In this document: positions 1-12,422 of the stretch, piece by piece
How positions within the stretch are numbered: the first letter of the stretch is position 1
Layout of the letters: each line of letters begins with the position of its first letter
From: Anaspis maculata
Taxonomy: Eukaryota; Arthropoda; Insecta; Coleoptera; Scraptiidae
NCBI GenBank assembly: GCA_949128115.1
Contig: OX421963.1
Location: forward strand, 56,291,306-56,355,305
DNA: 64,000 bases
Direction of reading: 5' to 3'
Translations under genes and position numbers: made by a program
Notes under the pieces: generated by a model
What the model saw: the letters and a program-made list of their open reading frames with translations, nothing else
Told to the model about the DNA's origin: nothing
The model's database searches: none

Positions 1-177
1 CACAGGCGTTTAAATGACTAACCCACTAACCTCGACTTCCACCAAACTTTCATCAGCGCGATAACTTTATCACTCTGATAGTAACTAAGCAACCAGCCAT
101 CCTATTGGCTGGTGCATAGCAACTATCAGCGTGATAGATTTAATCTGCTCTTAAAATTTTGGTGGAACCCGAGGTTA

Positions 178-288
178 GTGTTATATATATTTGTAATCAG
201 GATAAAAAACGGAATCGATTTCCATATTAAAATACGGGGTGTTCGATTTGAGAAAAAATTTTTGATGTTGCACCCTGTAAGCAATGTA
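178..288. repeat. Partial diverged copy of the inner FB1 repeat
   Basis: The stretch from a TATATATTTGTAATCAG motif to GCACCCTGTAAG matches the right arm of the inner FB1 palindrome (about 2245-2350) in order and spacing: the same TTTGTAATCAG start, a central GGGTGTT block and a terminal CACCCTGTA. Only one arm is present, so it is a truncated MITE-type relic. The similarity was seen by eye and is clearly diverged. Confidence 0.5.
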
Positions 289-1411
289 CTATTGAAAATT
301 TTTGAGGACAGATTCGAAACTTGCGTAAAAAATCATGTGAGAATCGTTTTTTCATATCTAAAATCATGACAAAGGAGAAGTTTTCAAGAGGAGGTAAATT
401 TTGGCCTTTTTTTTGAAATTTCAAACTTGTCTTATGGACCAAGAGCCCCCAAAAATGTTGTCTTATAACACGATTTTTTATTAGGGGATGTTCCCACACA
501 AAAGCCCGTTGGTTTCATTTATGTACCTTATGACATAAATTTTTGACATTTTTCGAAAATTGACAAGCCTATACCAGCCTGAAGCCACCGGTCTGACATG
601 TAAGACAAAGTAATTTTCAACAACCTTATCAACGCACATTAAACCTACAAGGTTAAAATCATGAACCTTATGACGTAAGTTTTGAGGCACCAGCTCCATG
701 TCCATGAAGGATAGCTCATAATCGCAAAATCGTGTCTAAATAACGGAAATGATCCTCCAAAGGAAAAGTGCGCCCCCGAGTCTCACGGTGGTGAGGACCT
801 ATTTCCTTGTTTTGTTTCACACACTATTCTTGATCGAAAAATGAGGATAACGAATGACACATACTCGTATATCAGAACATATGACCACACCCGAACTATA
901 GCGGTTTTTGTTCAGGACGGAGTTAAATTGGTGAAATTACCCGTTGCGAAATCAAGTGCTATACGAGCTTATTCCTTGACAGAAATTCATCATTCGGGTC
1001 TCTTTGCAGTGCCGTCTTTTGAACAAATGGGGCCCCGGGCACAAGGCAGTGAGGAGCTCCCTTATAAAGGTTTGTGAAAAAAAGCACGCGAGTGAGGCGA
1101 GCACGGGCGAGCACCACCGCCGCCGGTTATTATTTAACAAACTTTTTTTCATAAAAATTTCGCGCTTTTCCAAAAGTTTCGACAGGAAACCGGTCTTTTC
1201 TTGATTAGTTTAGTGGGATGGAGCGTCGTGGACTCTTCAAAGGTAAGGGGAGGCCTACGATCAGCTCAGAAAGTGACATAATTAAAGAAACGTCGTAAAC
1301 GGGATATGAGAACAACATTTTTTACAAAAATAGTCTTTACTTTTGGAAATTTGAGGAGGCCATGAGGGCCCCCAAGAAAGCCGGGGCCCTGGGCATAGGC
1401 CCTTCGGGCCC
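289..1411. other. Unassigned DNA, no gene seen
   Basis: Only short overlapping open frames on both strands (at most 90 codons), with no recognisable domain. The part around 1080-1130 is locally GC-rich (GCGAGCACGGGCGAGCACC). Nothing else here can be supported. Confidence 0.4.
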
Positions 1412-1852
1412 ATGCCTAAAGACTGCACTGTCTCTTTGGGAAGCTACAAAGATGTACTTGGAAATGCCAATGAGCTCAAACTAAAGGACATCCTTGTAGC
1501 TTCTCAAAGAGACCTGATGAATGATAGATTTATGTTAAGGAATAAGCCCGTAGCACTTGATTTCGCAACGGCCGATTTCATCAATTTACCTCCGTACTTC
1601 AGACGCGTGAAAAGAATAGAAGATTTTCATCTTCAATTTAACAACACTGTACCCTATTGTTTGTTCTACATTCTTGCAGGAGCTGCCCATGACCTACAAT
1701 TTCACAAAATAGGTCTAATGTTGTACAGGCTGTTCACGATAAAATTCACCCCCCCTCTAGGAGATTCCCCTTTGAGATATTTCAAAAAACTGAAAACTCT
1801 TTCTCAACGATTTTTCCCAGAGATCTTGAATCGATCGCCTAAAAGTTTCTAA
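1412..1852 (+). other. Unrecognised 146-codon open frame, probably not a gene
   Basis: This is among the longest frames in the window and starts with ATG after a GC-rich stretch. The predicted protein has no domain, signal peptide or repeat that I recognise. The last 43 or so codons lie inside the left arm of FB1, so the frame and its stop are at least partly supplied by a mobile element. It could be a decayed exon or TE protein, or chance. Confidence 0.15.
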
Positions 1853-2486
1853 TTGGTACCGTATACAGGGTGTGACATGTAACTTTTTCATTTCAAATGC
1901 AACACCCTATATTTTATTACGTCATTTGATGGAGCCTTTCTTTCTGATTACAAAGATATATAACATTAATTTATGATTTAGCTTGGAAAGGAAGCTGTCA
2001 AAAAATAATAAAATAGGTAGTCAAATAAATTAAAAATTGAAAAATTACGCGACACCTTGTATTAGGAACGAATTAGACCATTTATCCATACAGAGTTGAA
2101 TTCTGCAGAGAATATGCTGCGAGAATAACTTTTGTTAAAGTGAACTGTACAAACCAAAGCCATCTTGCCGCGAAAAAAAAATCATTTGACTATCTATTTT
2201 ATTATTTTTCCGACAACTTACTTGTCAAGATAAACCATAAGTTCATAAGTGTCATATATATTTGTAATCAGAAAAAAAGCTCCACCAAATAACGGGATAA
2301 AATATAGGGTGTTGCATTTAAAATAAAAAAGTTACATATCACACCCTGTATACGGTACCAATTAGAAGCTTTTAGAGGATCGATTTAAGGTCCCTGGGAA
2401 AAATCGTGAAGAAAAAGTTTTTGGTTCTTCGAAATATCTTGAAGGGGAATCTACTGGAGGGGCTGAATTTTATCGTGAACAGCCTG
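1726..2486. mobile_element. FB1: foldback MITE, ~760 bp, arms ~300 bp
   Basis: The left arm starts TA|CAGGCTGTTCACGATAAAA and the right arm ends with its reverse complement, CAGCCTG|TA. The arms match over about 300 bp (1726-2030 against 2185-2486) with scattered substitutions, leaving a spacer of about 150 bp. TA at both edges and CAGG...CCTG ends fit a Tc1/mariner-like MITE (family inference). There is no coding capacity. A second set of ends lies inside it at 1866-2348. Confidence 0.75.
1866..2348. mobile_element. Inner palindrome of FB1 with its own TA/CAGGGTG ends
   Basis: Inside FB1 both arms carry TA|CAGGGTGTGAYATGTAAC (R-arm reverse complement ending CACCCTG|TA). This unit resembles the lone repeat at 178-288, which lacks the outer FB1 ends, so the inner unit can exist by itself. 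That supports either an element nested at the centre of another, or an element that gained outer arms. Confidence 0.5.
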
Positions 2487-5380
2487 TACATACTGAAATA
2501 ATAACTTCTCAAGATGAGTCCTGAATAATCTCACAAGTTATGAGTCCTTTAAAAATTTGGGGGCAAGTTAACTTCCTGCATGATACTGAATATAATGATT
2601 GGCTCGTAGTTTTCAACAACAGCGTAATTCAGCAACTGGCCAGTTGGACAGTGTTCCAAACTTTTTGCCGCTATCGTTGTAGTTCGAAAAAATTTGGCGC
2701 CTCTGGAATTAACGATGGATAATTTACATCTCATCAGTATTTAAAAGTTTAAAACTTTAAATATACCTAAACAGGTCTTGTCACATGCACTCCATTTGCA
2801 ATTATTCAGGATGCTTTTAAAACTCTCTTGAGCCCCTCTTCCTCTACGTCCATGTCGTGTTAAAATTGTTAACACTGCAGCTATACTAATGGAATTAGTC
2901 ATGTCGAACCAGAACAGCCAGCGCATTTTACTAATCGACCAAGTCCAGTTTTGAATTAGTGCCATGTAAAATATGAACGAACCTAAATTGCACCGATTGG
3001 ATCGGTGACAGGGTCCATTTGTTCTGAAGGGCCGATACAAGCCTCCCGAAATGAAACAATTTCAAAATCTGCAACTAAAGTTATTTTTATTTTCCGTTGA
3101 GTTTTCCGTGATGATTGACTTTCGGACTGTAATAATTCAGCTGGATGGACGATCTATAATTAGGCATGCCAGATATAAAAACATTGAAATATGAGCCATA
3201 AAAATCGCTTAGTCCCCCTGAGGTGATGATCTAAACATCAGTATCAAATTGGGAATATCACGCCAAGATAATTTTATGCACTTACATCACCTTGACATAT
3301 CTATGGTTCATATTGTAGTTTTTTACGATTTCCTTTAGTGGGCAACCAATGAAAATAATTTCAGTTATCAAAATTGACCATCGCAATTTTCTTCGAAGTT
3401 CTTATTATGATGAAATTTTTAATTGGATTATAAATTATAATAAAGACATAAAGACATAGACATAAAGTTCTATGCTATGTCACATTATTTTTGAAAATGG
3501 CTTTATATATTTAATTAGCCGAAACTCGAGTAAATGATATAAAAAACAAGTGGAGAAGACTGATTTACTACAACTTTATAAATTAAATTGTCAATCGTTC
3601 AATCGTTTTATAGTTTGAAAAAACTTGAGTTTGATGAAAAAACTGATTCGAATTTATTATTGCCACAAAATACTTACAATTAACACTCATAAAATTCATC
3701 GCTCATATAAGTATTTACATAATGTAATGTGGTACAGTAAAAAATATGAAATAATGTCAATGTTACGAGGAATTACGTTTCTTCTAATTCCAGGCACGCC
3801 TGTTGACGATAAATGTCTCTTTAGAAATGAATTATTGGAAGCGGATGACAAAACTATGATGGAATGAAAGAAAATCATAAGCGGTGATGATGGATCGACA
3901 ATGGCTCTCCGGCCTTGTACAATTCCCTATTGTTCTAATCCAGTGTTCCTCAAACGTTTATGTGCGTTACCAAAACCAAATTACACCGATGAGAAAGAAC
4001 ATTCTTCCTATAATGCCTGTCCTGTATGTCCTCTTGAAGTCTTCCGAGATCAAGTCCTTAGAATGGCATGCTTCTAATTAAGTTTTTAAATACATCTAAC
4101 TGCTACCTATGCATCTAGTTCCACTAATTGCGATGATACACCCAAAGAATGTGGACATCCCTGGGTATGGCATCAAGATTTGTAGCACTGATTAACCGCA
4201 GGGTTGGAGCTGAGCTTCAATGGTGTAAACTTGAACAGTAGAACACTTCACTAACTGGTGCCGTCGTAAAGAACCACTACACAACGATTTCATTCAATTA
4301 TCGTAATTTTTCACCTCTGCTACTGCCTACCGTCTCTGAATGGGGGATCAAATTGCCGCAAAGAAGACAAATGACTTTATCATTAAGAGAATAAAGCCTG
4401 ATTTAAGTGGTGTTAAACCTGCTGCGTCATTATATCCGAATGCATCGATTCATATTCCATTAAAGTTAGACCGTCCGCGGGTGACTTTTCATTTCTGGCA
4501 ATATGTAGTGTGTCCAAACTCATGGTGGTGCATCCACACAGCATGAACATTGTTAACGAAGCAATGATTTACCGTCTACCAATAGTCTCTCCATGAAGAT
4601 GCGTAGGTGTTAAACGAATAAATCGTAGCCCGGAACGATGCATGTAATGACGGAGGAGGAGTGCCTGGCGGACTGCAAGAGCGTCTTTTCTTTGGTATAT
4701 TTGCCTGTTTCCATGTTGTCATCCGCAGCCTCCGTGCAGTGGACTTCTGAGAAATTCATTATTTGCACCCAGTTATAGCACACGTTATGGCAAACGACGA
4801 CAAAACGGTTCATCATCAACACCATCGGGAAAAGGCTACTGGAACGTTAGATTTAGAAGCAGAGGCGGCAGTCAGCAGTTGGATTCTTTATGGCGAGCGC
4901 AAGCAGTCAGGCTCAATTTGATTTATTTGCTTTTGGAATTATTAATAAACTGCGAACAGCAGCTCGCACCTCACCTGTGGCCTATGGGTTTGTTCTGGTT
5001 TCAAGTTGCTTTGAAGTGGCTACATTGTTGTATTATGCGTGCATATCGTATGCAGTTACTAGGAACTGTGTGGGAGTTACCTACCTATGAGAAATGACTG
5101 CTGAAAGAAGCAATAAATCAAAAGTGACAGGCGATTTGGGTCGTATCAGAAAGATCAAGATCACCAGGGTTCGACTAATGATCTTTACAATGATTCTTTC
5201 AACAAGGGATGCTACTGGTCTTGAGCTAGTGAGACCAGAGACTCTTTCATCGCGAACATGGGGCAAAAAATCTGTAGAGCTACCTATCACAAGATTTTCA
5301 TGTCTTAAGGGATGAAACACAACTGGAGGGCCGCCACTAATACAATCTTCATGACAGATTCGAACGGCGAAAAATAATAC
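2487..5380. other. Unassigned DNA, no gene or repeat recognised
   Basis: AT-rich sequence with only short ORFs (at most 99 codons). Two overlapping frames at 4879-5097 and 4890-5090 give hydrophobic peptides with no recognisable family. I saw no RNA gene, tandem array or long inverted repeat. Confidence 0.4.
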
Positions 5381-5982
5381 CTGATGATCATTTGAGAACT
5401 ATTCACTTGTAATAACTCCTTGTGAATGTGCCTTTCCTTCGAGAACAAACAGGCCGATTTTTATAACGAAGGAGACATTTAAAACATACATTGGTGAATT
5501 TCTACCTTTAACCCTTTCGCCCACACCCACCCCAATTGAAAAAAAAGGATCTTTCTCATCAAAATCCTCTGATTGGCCAATGTAATATTTTCGACCCCTC
5601 AATTTTCTTTAGAGTCCTCTGTACGGTCGGAGTCGACCGGAATTTCGCACGAGGAGCCAAAATCCTGGTCCGCTGACGCCACGCTAGCGGCGTCAAATTA
5701 AGAAGAAATCGATTTTTGATTGTGGTATCCCATAGTTTAATCCTTTCTGCACAGTTTCTCCGGGCCGTTTTTTTATATTTTTCCTGCAAAATTGGTAATT
5801 CCGTTCCAAAGTGGGAGGTTTTCCAGGATTCTGTTGTGAACTCGCACTCCGCGAGTTGAGTAGTCAACATAATCCTGCATAGCATCGGAAAAGAGGATTT
5901 CTAGTGGAAAGAGTGTCACCCGAATTCACCCCTTTGCTTTCTCCACCCCAACTTCAAAATTTATAATTGCACTACCTCCTTT
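5381..5982. mobile_element. Single-arm (half) copy of the FB2 family
   Basis: From GATGATCATTTGAGAACTAT the segment follows the left arm of FB2 (10832 onward) block by block: the CAGGCCGATTTTTATA block, AAAACATACATTGG, the CCCACACCCACCCCAA block, CCTGCATAGCATCG and GTGTCACCCGAATTCACC, ending near ACCGGGTGTCC. About 270 bp near 5600-5860 has no FB2 counterpart and is probably a later insertion. The second, inverted arm is absent. Confidence 0.6.
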
Positions 5983-7469
5983 ATGATACCGGGTGTCCAA
6001 AAACTCGCGCCGCTTTTGAACAAATCGGTAAGAGGGTAAACCTACTAAATTTTTATGGGTTGATTAAAAATTGTTTCATCTGGCAGGTAGGCCTCGCTAT
6101 TGAGCTAGTATACCCCTTCACAGACCAGCCGGACCTACCGAGCCACAATGTGGTGCCTGGATATGTGATGGTAGGTCCATCCAGCATCCAAGCATAAGCA
6201 TCGACAAGCGCACGGTTGACCTGAACTCTGTCTTCAACTCCCGACGCAGGTGTAGGTGTTCGATACATCCACGCTCTGCGATGGTATAGTTCCGACTTTG
6301 TCCGTCTCTCTGATTGCGCCGTCGATTTTCCCCTACACATTGCCGTACTGCCGACTGCAGGCGTGATGTACTCAGGGGCTTTGCCCATGACCACCAGATG
6401 ACACTTAACATACCAGTGTTGCGTCGTTTTCTGCTTTTGTCTGCTTTTGATACCAGTTTGACCGATTGGGCTAGTCCAATTCTGCATAACCGTTTTGTTT
6501 CGTAGTCCATGGGAATTTCGTTATATTGCGGTGGCAGTCCTGACAAAAGAATCCTATGTGGCGTTTTTATGCTAAGGTGCCAACCGGAAAAAATTGATGA
6601 AGGTAGAATACGTTGGGAGTAGAGTCCTCTTTAGCATCGAAGATTGAACGAGAGCTGTTGCCGGTGTGTGATTATTGTGCCAGTCGCGAGGAATTCGACT
6701 GTTGGTCGAATCCAAAGACGAGCGTTTTTCGGACTAACTTTGGCGACGTAGAACATTCAAGGCAGTGAAAGTCCGAATTAGGCTTTTTTTTGCTGCCTAA
6801 ATAAGCACTACCACAAAAAGGCCTACAAAAGAAACCGACCATCATCTGCAGGTCTCTTTCTACCAAGATTTCTTTCAATCAAGATTTCAATTACTGGCAC
6901 GTTTCTTCATCTACCGAAGCTTGATCCACCTGTCAAGTTGTTTATCTACTATCAAGTTTCTTCACCAATCCACCATTGTCCTCCAAGTATGTTCCTCTAC
7001 GTACCAAAGAAATTTCAAAAGCGAAACATCGAGGACAAGGCAAGGTTACATCTAATAGGAAGCACTCCAATTCCTGGGCGACTTTCCCCTTTTCAAGAAA
7101 GGTCTCAGCTTGGAGCCTCTTACCGTTTTATGACGCAAAATTTTCCAAACCGCGAGGTCATCTCCGCCGTACCCGCTCGTCTGTGTGATCGCCATCGCCA
7201 GCGGTCGAATCAAAGCGACCTGGGGCAACCGGTCGCCGCACTCCGAGAAAAGTTATCAAGGATCAGAGTTTAGTCATACGAATCCTTTATGATAACTCAG
7301 CGCTCTTGAATAATGGCCTGATATAGAAGCTCTAGCACTTTCAATATTTGAGAGGCCCCCACTCGCCCTCTCAGGAGCAGATGAGCAGAGCAGATGTTGC
7401 CAACTCTTGGATTGTACGTATAGGCTAGGAATAGGCAGCATGTGTGCTTAGTTTCATCTTGGTATCAAG
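5983..7469. other. Unassigned DNA with overlapping minus-strand frames
   Basis: Two overlapping minus-strand frames of 142-144 codons lie at 6053-6546. Neither shows a known motif, and their overlap suggests a frame-shifted relic or chance. No RNA gene or repeat pair was found here. Confidence 0.3.
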
Positions 7470-7541
7470 GAGCTTGTGGTGTGGTGGTCAGCGCGTTCGA
7501 CTACCACTCCAAGGGTCGTGGGTTCAAGTCCCACTGTGGGC
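7470..7541 (+). tRNA. Degenerate tRNA-like sequence (Gly-ACC-like), probably a SINE head or tRNA pseudogene
   Basis: The cloverleaf spacing is canonical from position 8 on. A D stem GTGT/GCGC (with wobbles) is followed by an anticodon stem with one mismatch, the loop CTACCAC (T33, anticodon ACC, A37), a 5-nt variable loop and a perfect T stem GTGGG/CCCAC around TTCAAGT. Box A (TGGTGTGGTGG) and box B (GGTTCAAGTCC) are both present, and a T5 run at 7549 could terminate Pol III. The acceptor stem does not pair (GAGCTTG against TGTGGGC), so this is unlikely to be a working tRNA. A second T10 run near 7682 could mark the 3' end of a SINE body. Confidence 0.55.
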
Positions 7542-7820
7542 GCTCAGATTTTTGTCCCTGAAACAAGCTCTTCGATTTACGGCGGAATACCTACCCTCCT
7601 ATCCCAGTATTTTCTAGTCATCACAATTTATCTGCAAACGAGCTTCTATCCCACGTTGACTGTGTTTCTTTGTACCGGGTATTTTTTTTTTGTTCAGTGA
7701 TGGATTGCAGTTAGCTGTGGAAGTAGTACAGCTCGTACCTGCGTTTCAACCTTGCATTTTGTGATACAAAGATTCTTCTATTCGTTTGTTCAATGTCGGC
7801 CTATTCCCGCAACGAGGCCA

Positions 7821-7975
7821 AACACTGACGCCGGTGAATACTCTTCTTTACTATACCGGAAATTTTGCCGAGCCCCTGTGTGTTCCAACACAAAATAGTG
7901 ATTTTAAACGACCACCAACTTCGCCCGGGGTCGGCACCATCGTTCGTATTTTACGCTAAGTTGCGATAAAGAGTT
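7821..7975 (+). repeat. Dispersed repeat, copy 1 (pair at 23684-23830)
   Basis: Shares with 23684-23830, in the same orientation, the core GAGCCCCTGTGTGTTCCAAC, the flanking CGACCACCAAC and GGGGTCG blocks, and a TATTTTACG block. The match is about 150 bp and diverged. No coding signal, and family unknown. Confidence 0.55.
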
Positions 7976-9717
7976 CACAATAGGAAATTATTGTCATTCA
8001 GATACCTAAAGCCGAAAAATCTGCTCAGACCTTCACAATGTGGAGTCGGTCCGAAACTAAATGGAAATCTTTGTTACTGGCCGCGATCTAAGATTGCTTT
8101 GTGTGCGCGGTGGTTCCAAATTACCATCGACAATATGAATTAATTACTTAATAACTAGGCGGATAAGTACCGCTTTGTTGGACCAGCTAGGTAAACTATG
8201 GATGCATTTTTCTCGAGTGGTCGATAATTATCAATGGCCTATAGTCCAAAACTAATTTATCCAGCGCCGCGTGATACATGGTCAATGGTAGGACTGTATT
8301 TCAACTACATCACGGGACCTAATTACCAAGCATATCATATCGTGATAAATCTGTTATAATAAGTATCCCACCAAAATCACCGAGGGCAAATCAAGACATC
8401 TCAGTATTAAATTGCACGCTGCTGTGGTCTTGTTATTCTCTGAAGAAGAAACTTTAATGACTTACTCTTCTCATACATCACCCGACCCATCATATCGAGA
8501 TTTAGCGCCTTTCGCTTAGATGCAGCTATCGTATCACCCACTGTGCCTAATTATTATCGCTTGTGAGAAATTTGCCAGTGGGTGAGATTCAACGACCACG
8601 AGTAGGTACCTAAGATCAAGATCTAATTCGTTTATGGCATTAAATTATGAGATAATTCCTCAGGATAATATAGATGTAATGTATACCTACCTACACTTAC
8701 TCGTATGTGATTGAAATCGTCAAGAAATTATACTTTGTCTATTACTTTGAGAATATGTTCGTTACAAAAATAATTGTTTATGCTAATAACACACCTGAAG
8801 TGGGCATCAGGTAATTGGGAATTTATGGTAACCTCTATCGCATAGATTATTTAGTCCAGTCGTTAAGAATTTATTTCACTTTTACTGCTGATTACTGAAT
8901 AGAATTTACTCCATTTTTATCAGCTATCGGTGTTTTATGAAGAGATTTGTGTCATGGAGATTTAGATTTATAATGGTACTACATATAGATGGCATTTTGT
9001 ATGGCTTACCGGCTTTTCTTAAGTTATAAAATTCATCATTTTTCTCCGGATACAGCAACCTTTCAATTAAGTTTACATAAAGTGGTGGTAGTGATGGAGA
9101 CCCATTAGTCCAAGTAATGGACAGGTACCCAGGTACCGACTTTACAAAAAGTCGCGAGAGGTCGAAAATTTGCAATCTGGCACAATTTTGTGTTCTATTT
9201 AGTTAACATCCTGAGCTTTTAAAATCGGCAAGCCGCCGGCCGCTCGCTCCTCCACGTTTAAAAGATGGTGCCGAAGGACCCAAAACAAACCCCTTTCCAC
9301 CAATCTATAATTCGCCATCTCACCCACGGCAATAGAACTAAGTATATATTACCGCGTTCATATGAGCGAGTTAGACCGGTCTAAATGCGAACTAATGACA
9401 TAAGACCCAATGACGCTGAATCATGAAAACGGGACCGTCTTCCTTAAAACCGATCCATCTGACTGGACTGGTTCGAGTCGTTCATGTAAACAGGTGGATG
9501 GAACCGATTCAGGTAAACCGATTCAATTGATTGTACAATTTCTTGAACCATCTGCCAAAATAGTGTGGTCTTTGGTAATGGTGATAATGGTTTTCAGTGC
9601 GTCTTTCAAGTAATGCAACAAGTAAGAAGTAAGGCATTTAGCAAAATCCAATTCAGCAATTCAGTACATCATCCTTCCCAATCACATCAAGTTGCAGGTA
9701 TCTATCATTGTCAGTAC
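7976..9717. other. Unassigned AT-rich DNA
   Basis: No ORF above 83 codons, no repeat partner elsewhere in the window and no RNA signature were found. A GC-rich patch lies at 9230-9260. Confidence 0.4.
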
Positions 9718-10300
9718 TGTGGTATTCCCACTTTGATTTGTTTGTACGTTGGTACCTGAAGTAGGTACGGTCGTTGACGTTCGTAGCGTTTGCCGATGGG
9801 AGAGGAAGATGGCGCTGTGCTGGGCGAGCGGCAGCCGCAGAGAGAGAAGAGAATCAGCTGTGGTGAAGAACACGTGATTTTAAGCGCAACGAGTGTGCGC
9901 CTTTTTCATGGATTTGAGGTTAGTTTTTCACTGATTATTGTATCGTAATTTTGGCTCCCGCCCACTCACAAAATCATGCATCTCGATACCTATTCTGTCT
10001 GCAAAATTATTGCACATAACCCGAAATTCTTTGTTCTCTTTGTTCTTAATGCGCTTGCATAACCCGCAGTTTTTCCCCTTTGAAATCAAAGTGCTTTGCA
10101 CTGCTTTGAATTTTGTGTAATTTATCTACTCCCAAATGATCTCAATGTTGATGGCAAAGGCCGTAATCTAGTGGGTGTGCACTTTGCGTACTCATGACGT
10201 GGCCTCAGAATTGCGCCGTCGCGCGTATTTCGAGGTTTCATTATCGTTTTTTTTCCACAAGTTTTGTCACAAACAGTAAGACGACAAAAAAAACTGCTAC
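9718..10300 (+). mobile_element. Terminal part of a TG-starting LTR-like repeat, copy 1
   Basis: Starts at TGTGGTATTCCC and matches 50855-51450 in the same orientation for about 590 bp. Shared blocks include ACGTTGGTACCTGAAGTAGG, CGTTGACGTTCGTAGCGTTT, GATGGCGCTG, AACACGTGATTTT, CTACTCCCAAATGATCTCAA and CACAAACAGTAAGACGACAA. Both copies begin at exactly the same base while their flanks differ, so this is a true element end. The TG start suggests an LTR (inference). The 3' limit here is unclear. Confidence 0.6.
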
Positions 10301-10329
10301 GACAAAAATCCTGGAGGCTCCCTGTGCTC

Positions 10330-10376
10330 TCAGCAGTAATGATTTCCCGTCTCGGTATGTAATATATTATTACTCA
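10330..10376 (+). repeat. Short repeat shared with 56827-56876
   Basis: The GCAGTAATGATTTCCCGTCT block followed by CGGTATGTAATATATTATTA recurs in the same orientation at 56827-56876 with a few differences. It probably belongs to a longer dispersed repeat that has decayed. Confidence 0.45.
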
Positions 10377-10573
10377 CAACCATGTACTCAGCTTACAGGA
10401 TTACAGGCTTACAAAAGTTGAAATCTGAAAATTAACTTTTTGTCATAACTTCCAGATAGGCCGATTAATTTTGCTGAAATGAATGTTCAAGAAATACTGA
10501 TTAGCACACTTATTGTTTGGTTGGATTCATATTTTGAAATTTCCCTTCTAAAGCTACCATTTCTTCACTTTCT

Positions 10574-10612
10574 TGGGAGGTCGGCAATGGGTCACTTCCC
10601 GACCTCCTACTA
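10574..10612. repeat. Short hairpin
   Basis: GGGAGGTCGG is followed after a short loop by CCCGACCTCC, giving a stem of 9-10 bp. No function is evident. Confidence 0.4.
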
Positions 10613-10831
10613 GGTATGTAATGAATCAATTACCATAGGGGTTGTGAGTAAACAACTTTCCGACCGTATCATGTCGATATGATAATTACGATCTTTGATA
10701 TACGACTACTTGTTGAGGATCTTCGCGAAGTAAGAGCAGATAGAATAAAAAAGAGCCGTTGTTCCAATGTAAGAAAACGTGCGAGACCCAACCAAAACTG
10801 TTGAAGATCGACAAGTTGATCAAGTAATATA

Positions 10832-11902
10832 CCGGGTGATCATTTGAAAACTATCCACCTGCAATATCTCCAGATTCCTAGTGCAAATGTCTTTGAGCAA
10901 AAACAGGTCGATTTTTATATCGAGGGGGACATCTAAAACATACATTGGAGAATTTATATCTTAAGCCCCCTCGCCCCCACTCACCCCAACTTTGAAATTT
11001 CAAATGACATCACCTATCTTGCGATACATAAAATTTAAGAAAATTGAATTCTCTTTCTAAAAAAAATGTTTTGAAATTTTTCAACCCCACCCCCCGTTCT
11101 TCCTAAAATTCTCTGAGTGTCCAAGTTAATGTTCTTGACCTCCATTTCCCTTCAATACAGTAAACGTCATCCTGCACAGCATCGAAAAAGAAAATTTTCT
11201 ATAAAAAAAGTGCCACCCAAATTTACCTCTTCACCTGACCTCAAAAATTTAAAATGCCAATATCCACTTTGTAACACATCAAATTGAAGGAAATTGAATT
11301 TTCTTCCAGAAAAAGATTTTTTGACAATTTTTAAAGCCCCCCATTTCCCCCTAGAATACTTTAAATGGCCAATTTATTGGGAGAGGGGTAGAAAATTTCA
11401 AAAAAATTCTTTTCGGAAAGAGAATTTAATTCCCTTCAATTTGATGTATCACAAAGTAGGTGGTGTTTCGTTAAATTTGGGAGTTGAGGTGGGGAAGAGC
11501 AAAGGGGTGAATTTGGGTAGCACTCTTCCCACCGAAAATTTTCTTCTTTGATGCTATCTAGGATGACGCCGACTAAATTGAGAAAAAAATGAGGGGTCCA
11601 GAATATAAAATGGGACAGTCAGAGAATTTTTAGGGAAAAGGGGGTGGGGTTAAAAAAAATTAAAATATTTTTTCCAGAAAGAAATTTCAATTTCCTTCAA
11701 TTTGATGTATCGCAAGGTAGGTAGTGTCATTCGAAATTTCAAAGTTGGGGTGAGTGGGGGCGAGGGGGGTGAATATAGAAATTTGCCAATGAATGTTTTG
11801 GATGTCCCCCTCGATATAAAAATCGACCTGTTTTTGCTCGAAAAAATATTCACTAGGGATCGAGAGTTATTGCAGGTGGATAGTTTTCAAATGATCACCC
11901 GG
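10832..11902. mobile_element. FB2: foldback element, 1071 bp, arms ~500 bp
   Basis: TA|CCGGGTGATCATTTGAAAAC at the left is mirrored by its reverse complement ending GATCACCCGG|TA at the right. The two halves match almost throughout, with the centre near 11367. TA flanks suggest a TA target duplication and a Tc1/mariner-like MITE (inference). No frame in it is plausible as a gene. A one-arm relative lies at 5381-5982. Confidence 0.8.
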
Positions 11903-12422
11903 TATATGATAGTGATATAATTGATAATTAAATTAGCATGCTCGCCTCTATTCAATATGATTATTATCAACACTTGAAAACTAGCACTCTGGCACTACAC
12001 AAACCGCGAGTTAACAAGAGTGTGCAAGTAAGTGTCTCAGATCCCCTAATCTCCCCCGCAAAAAGTAACTTATATATGGGAACTTGGGAACAAGATTTCA
12101 CCATCGCAGGAAATTCAATCCAATAAAAAAAACTTGTTTGTGCAACCCTTTTTATTTTCATGTAAGTAAAATCCAAGCAGTTGAAAGTTTATTGTTCATT
12201 CTGGTATTGCATACAATATGGGTTTTTAGGAAAACTGACCTGTTACTTTCAATTCCTGATGATGAAAAAGCATTGTTCCATCCTGTATTCAGTCGCATTT
12301 TCCTCCAATAGCGGAATAGCTAACATAGCCTTCGGCGTGAATGAAAAGCCACGGTTCACAAATTAAATTTGTTTGGTTTAATAATAATTTGTCTTTAGCC
12401 TAAAGCTAACTGTACGAAAAAA

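Noticed and set aside
1412..1852. Real protein-coding gene
   Set aside because: The last third is FB1 arm sequence and no domain was recognised; kept only as a low-confidence frame.
6053..6546. Two overlapping minus-strand frames of 142-144 codons as a gene
   Set aside because: They overlap in different frames, have no known motif, and neither has exon signals or a partner.
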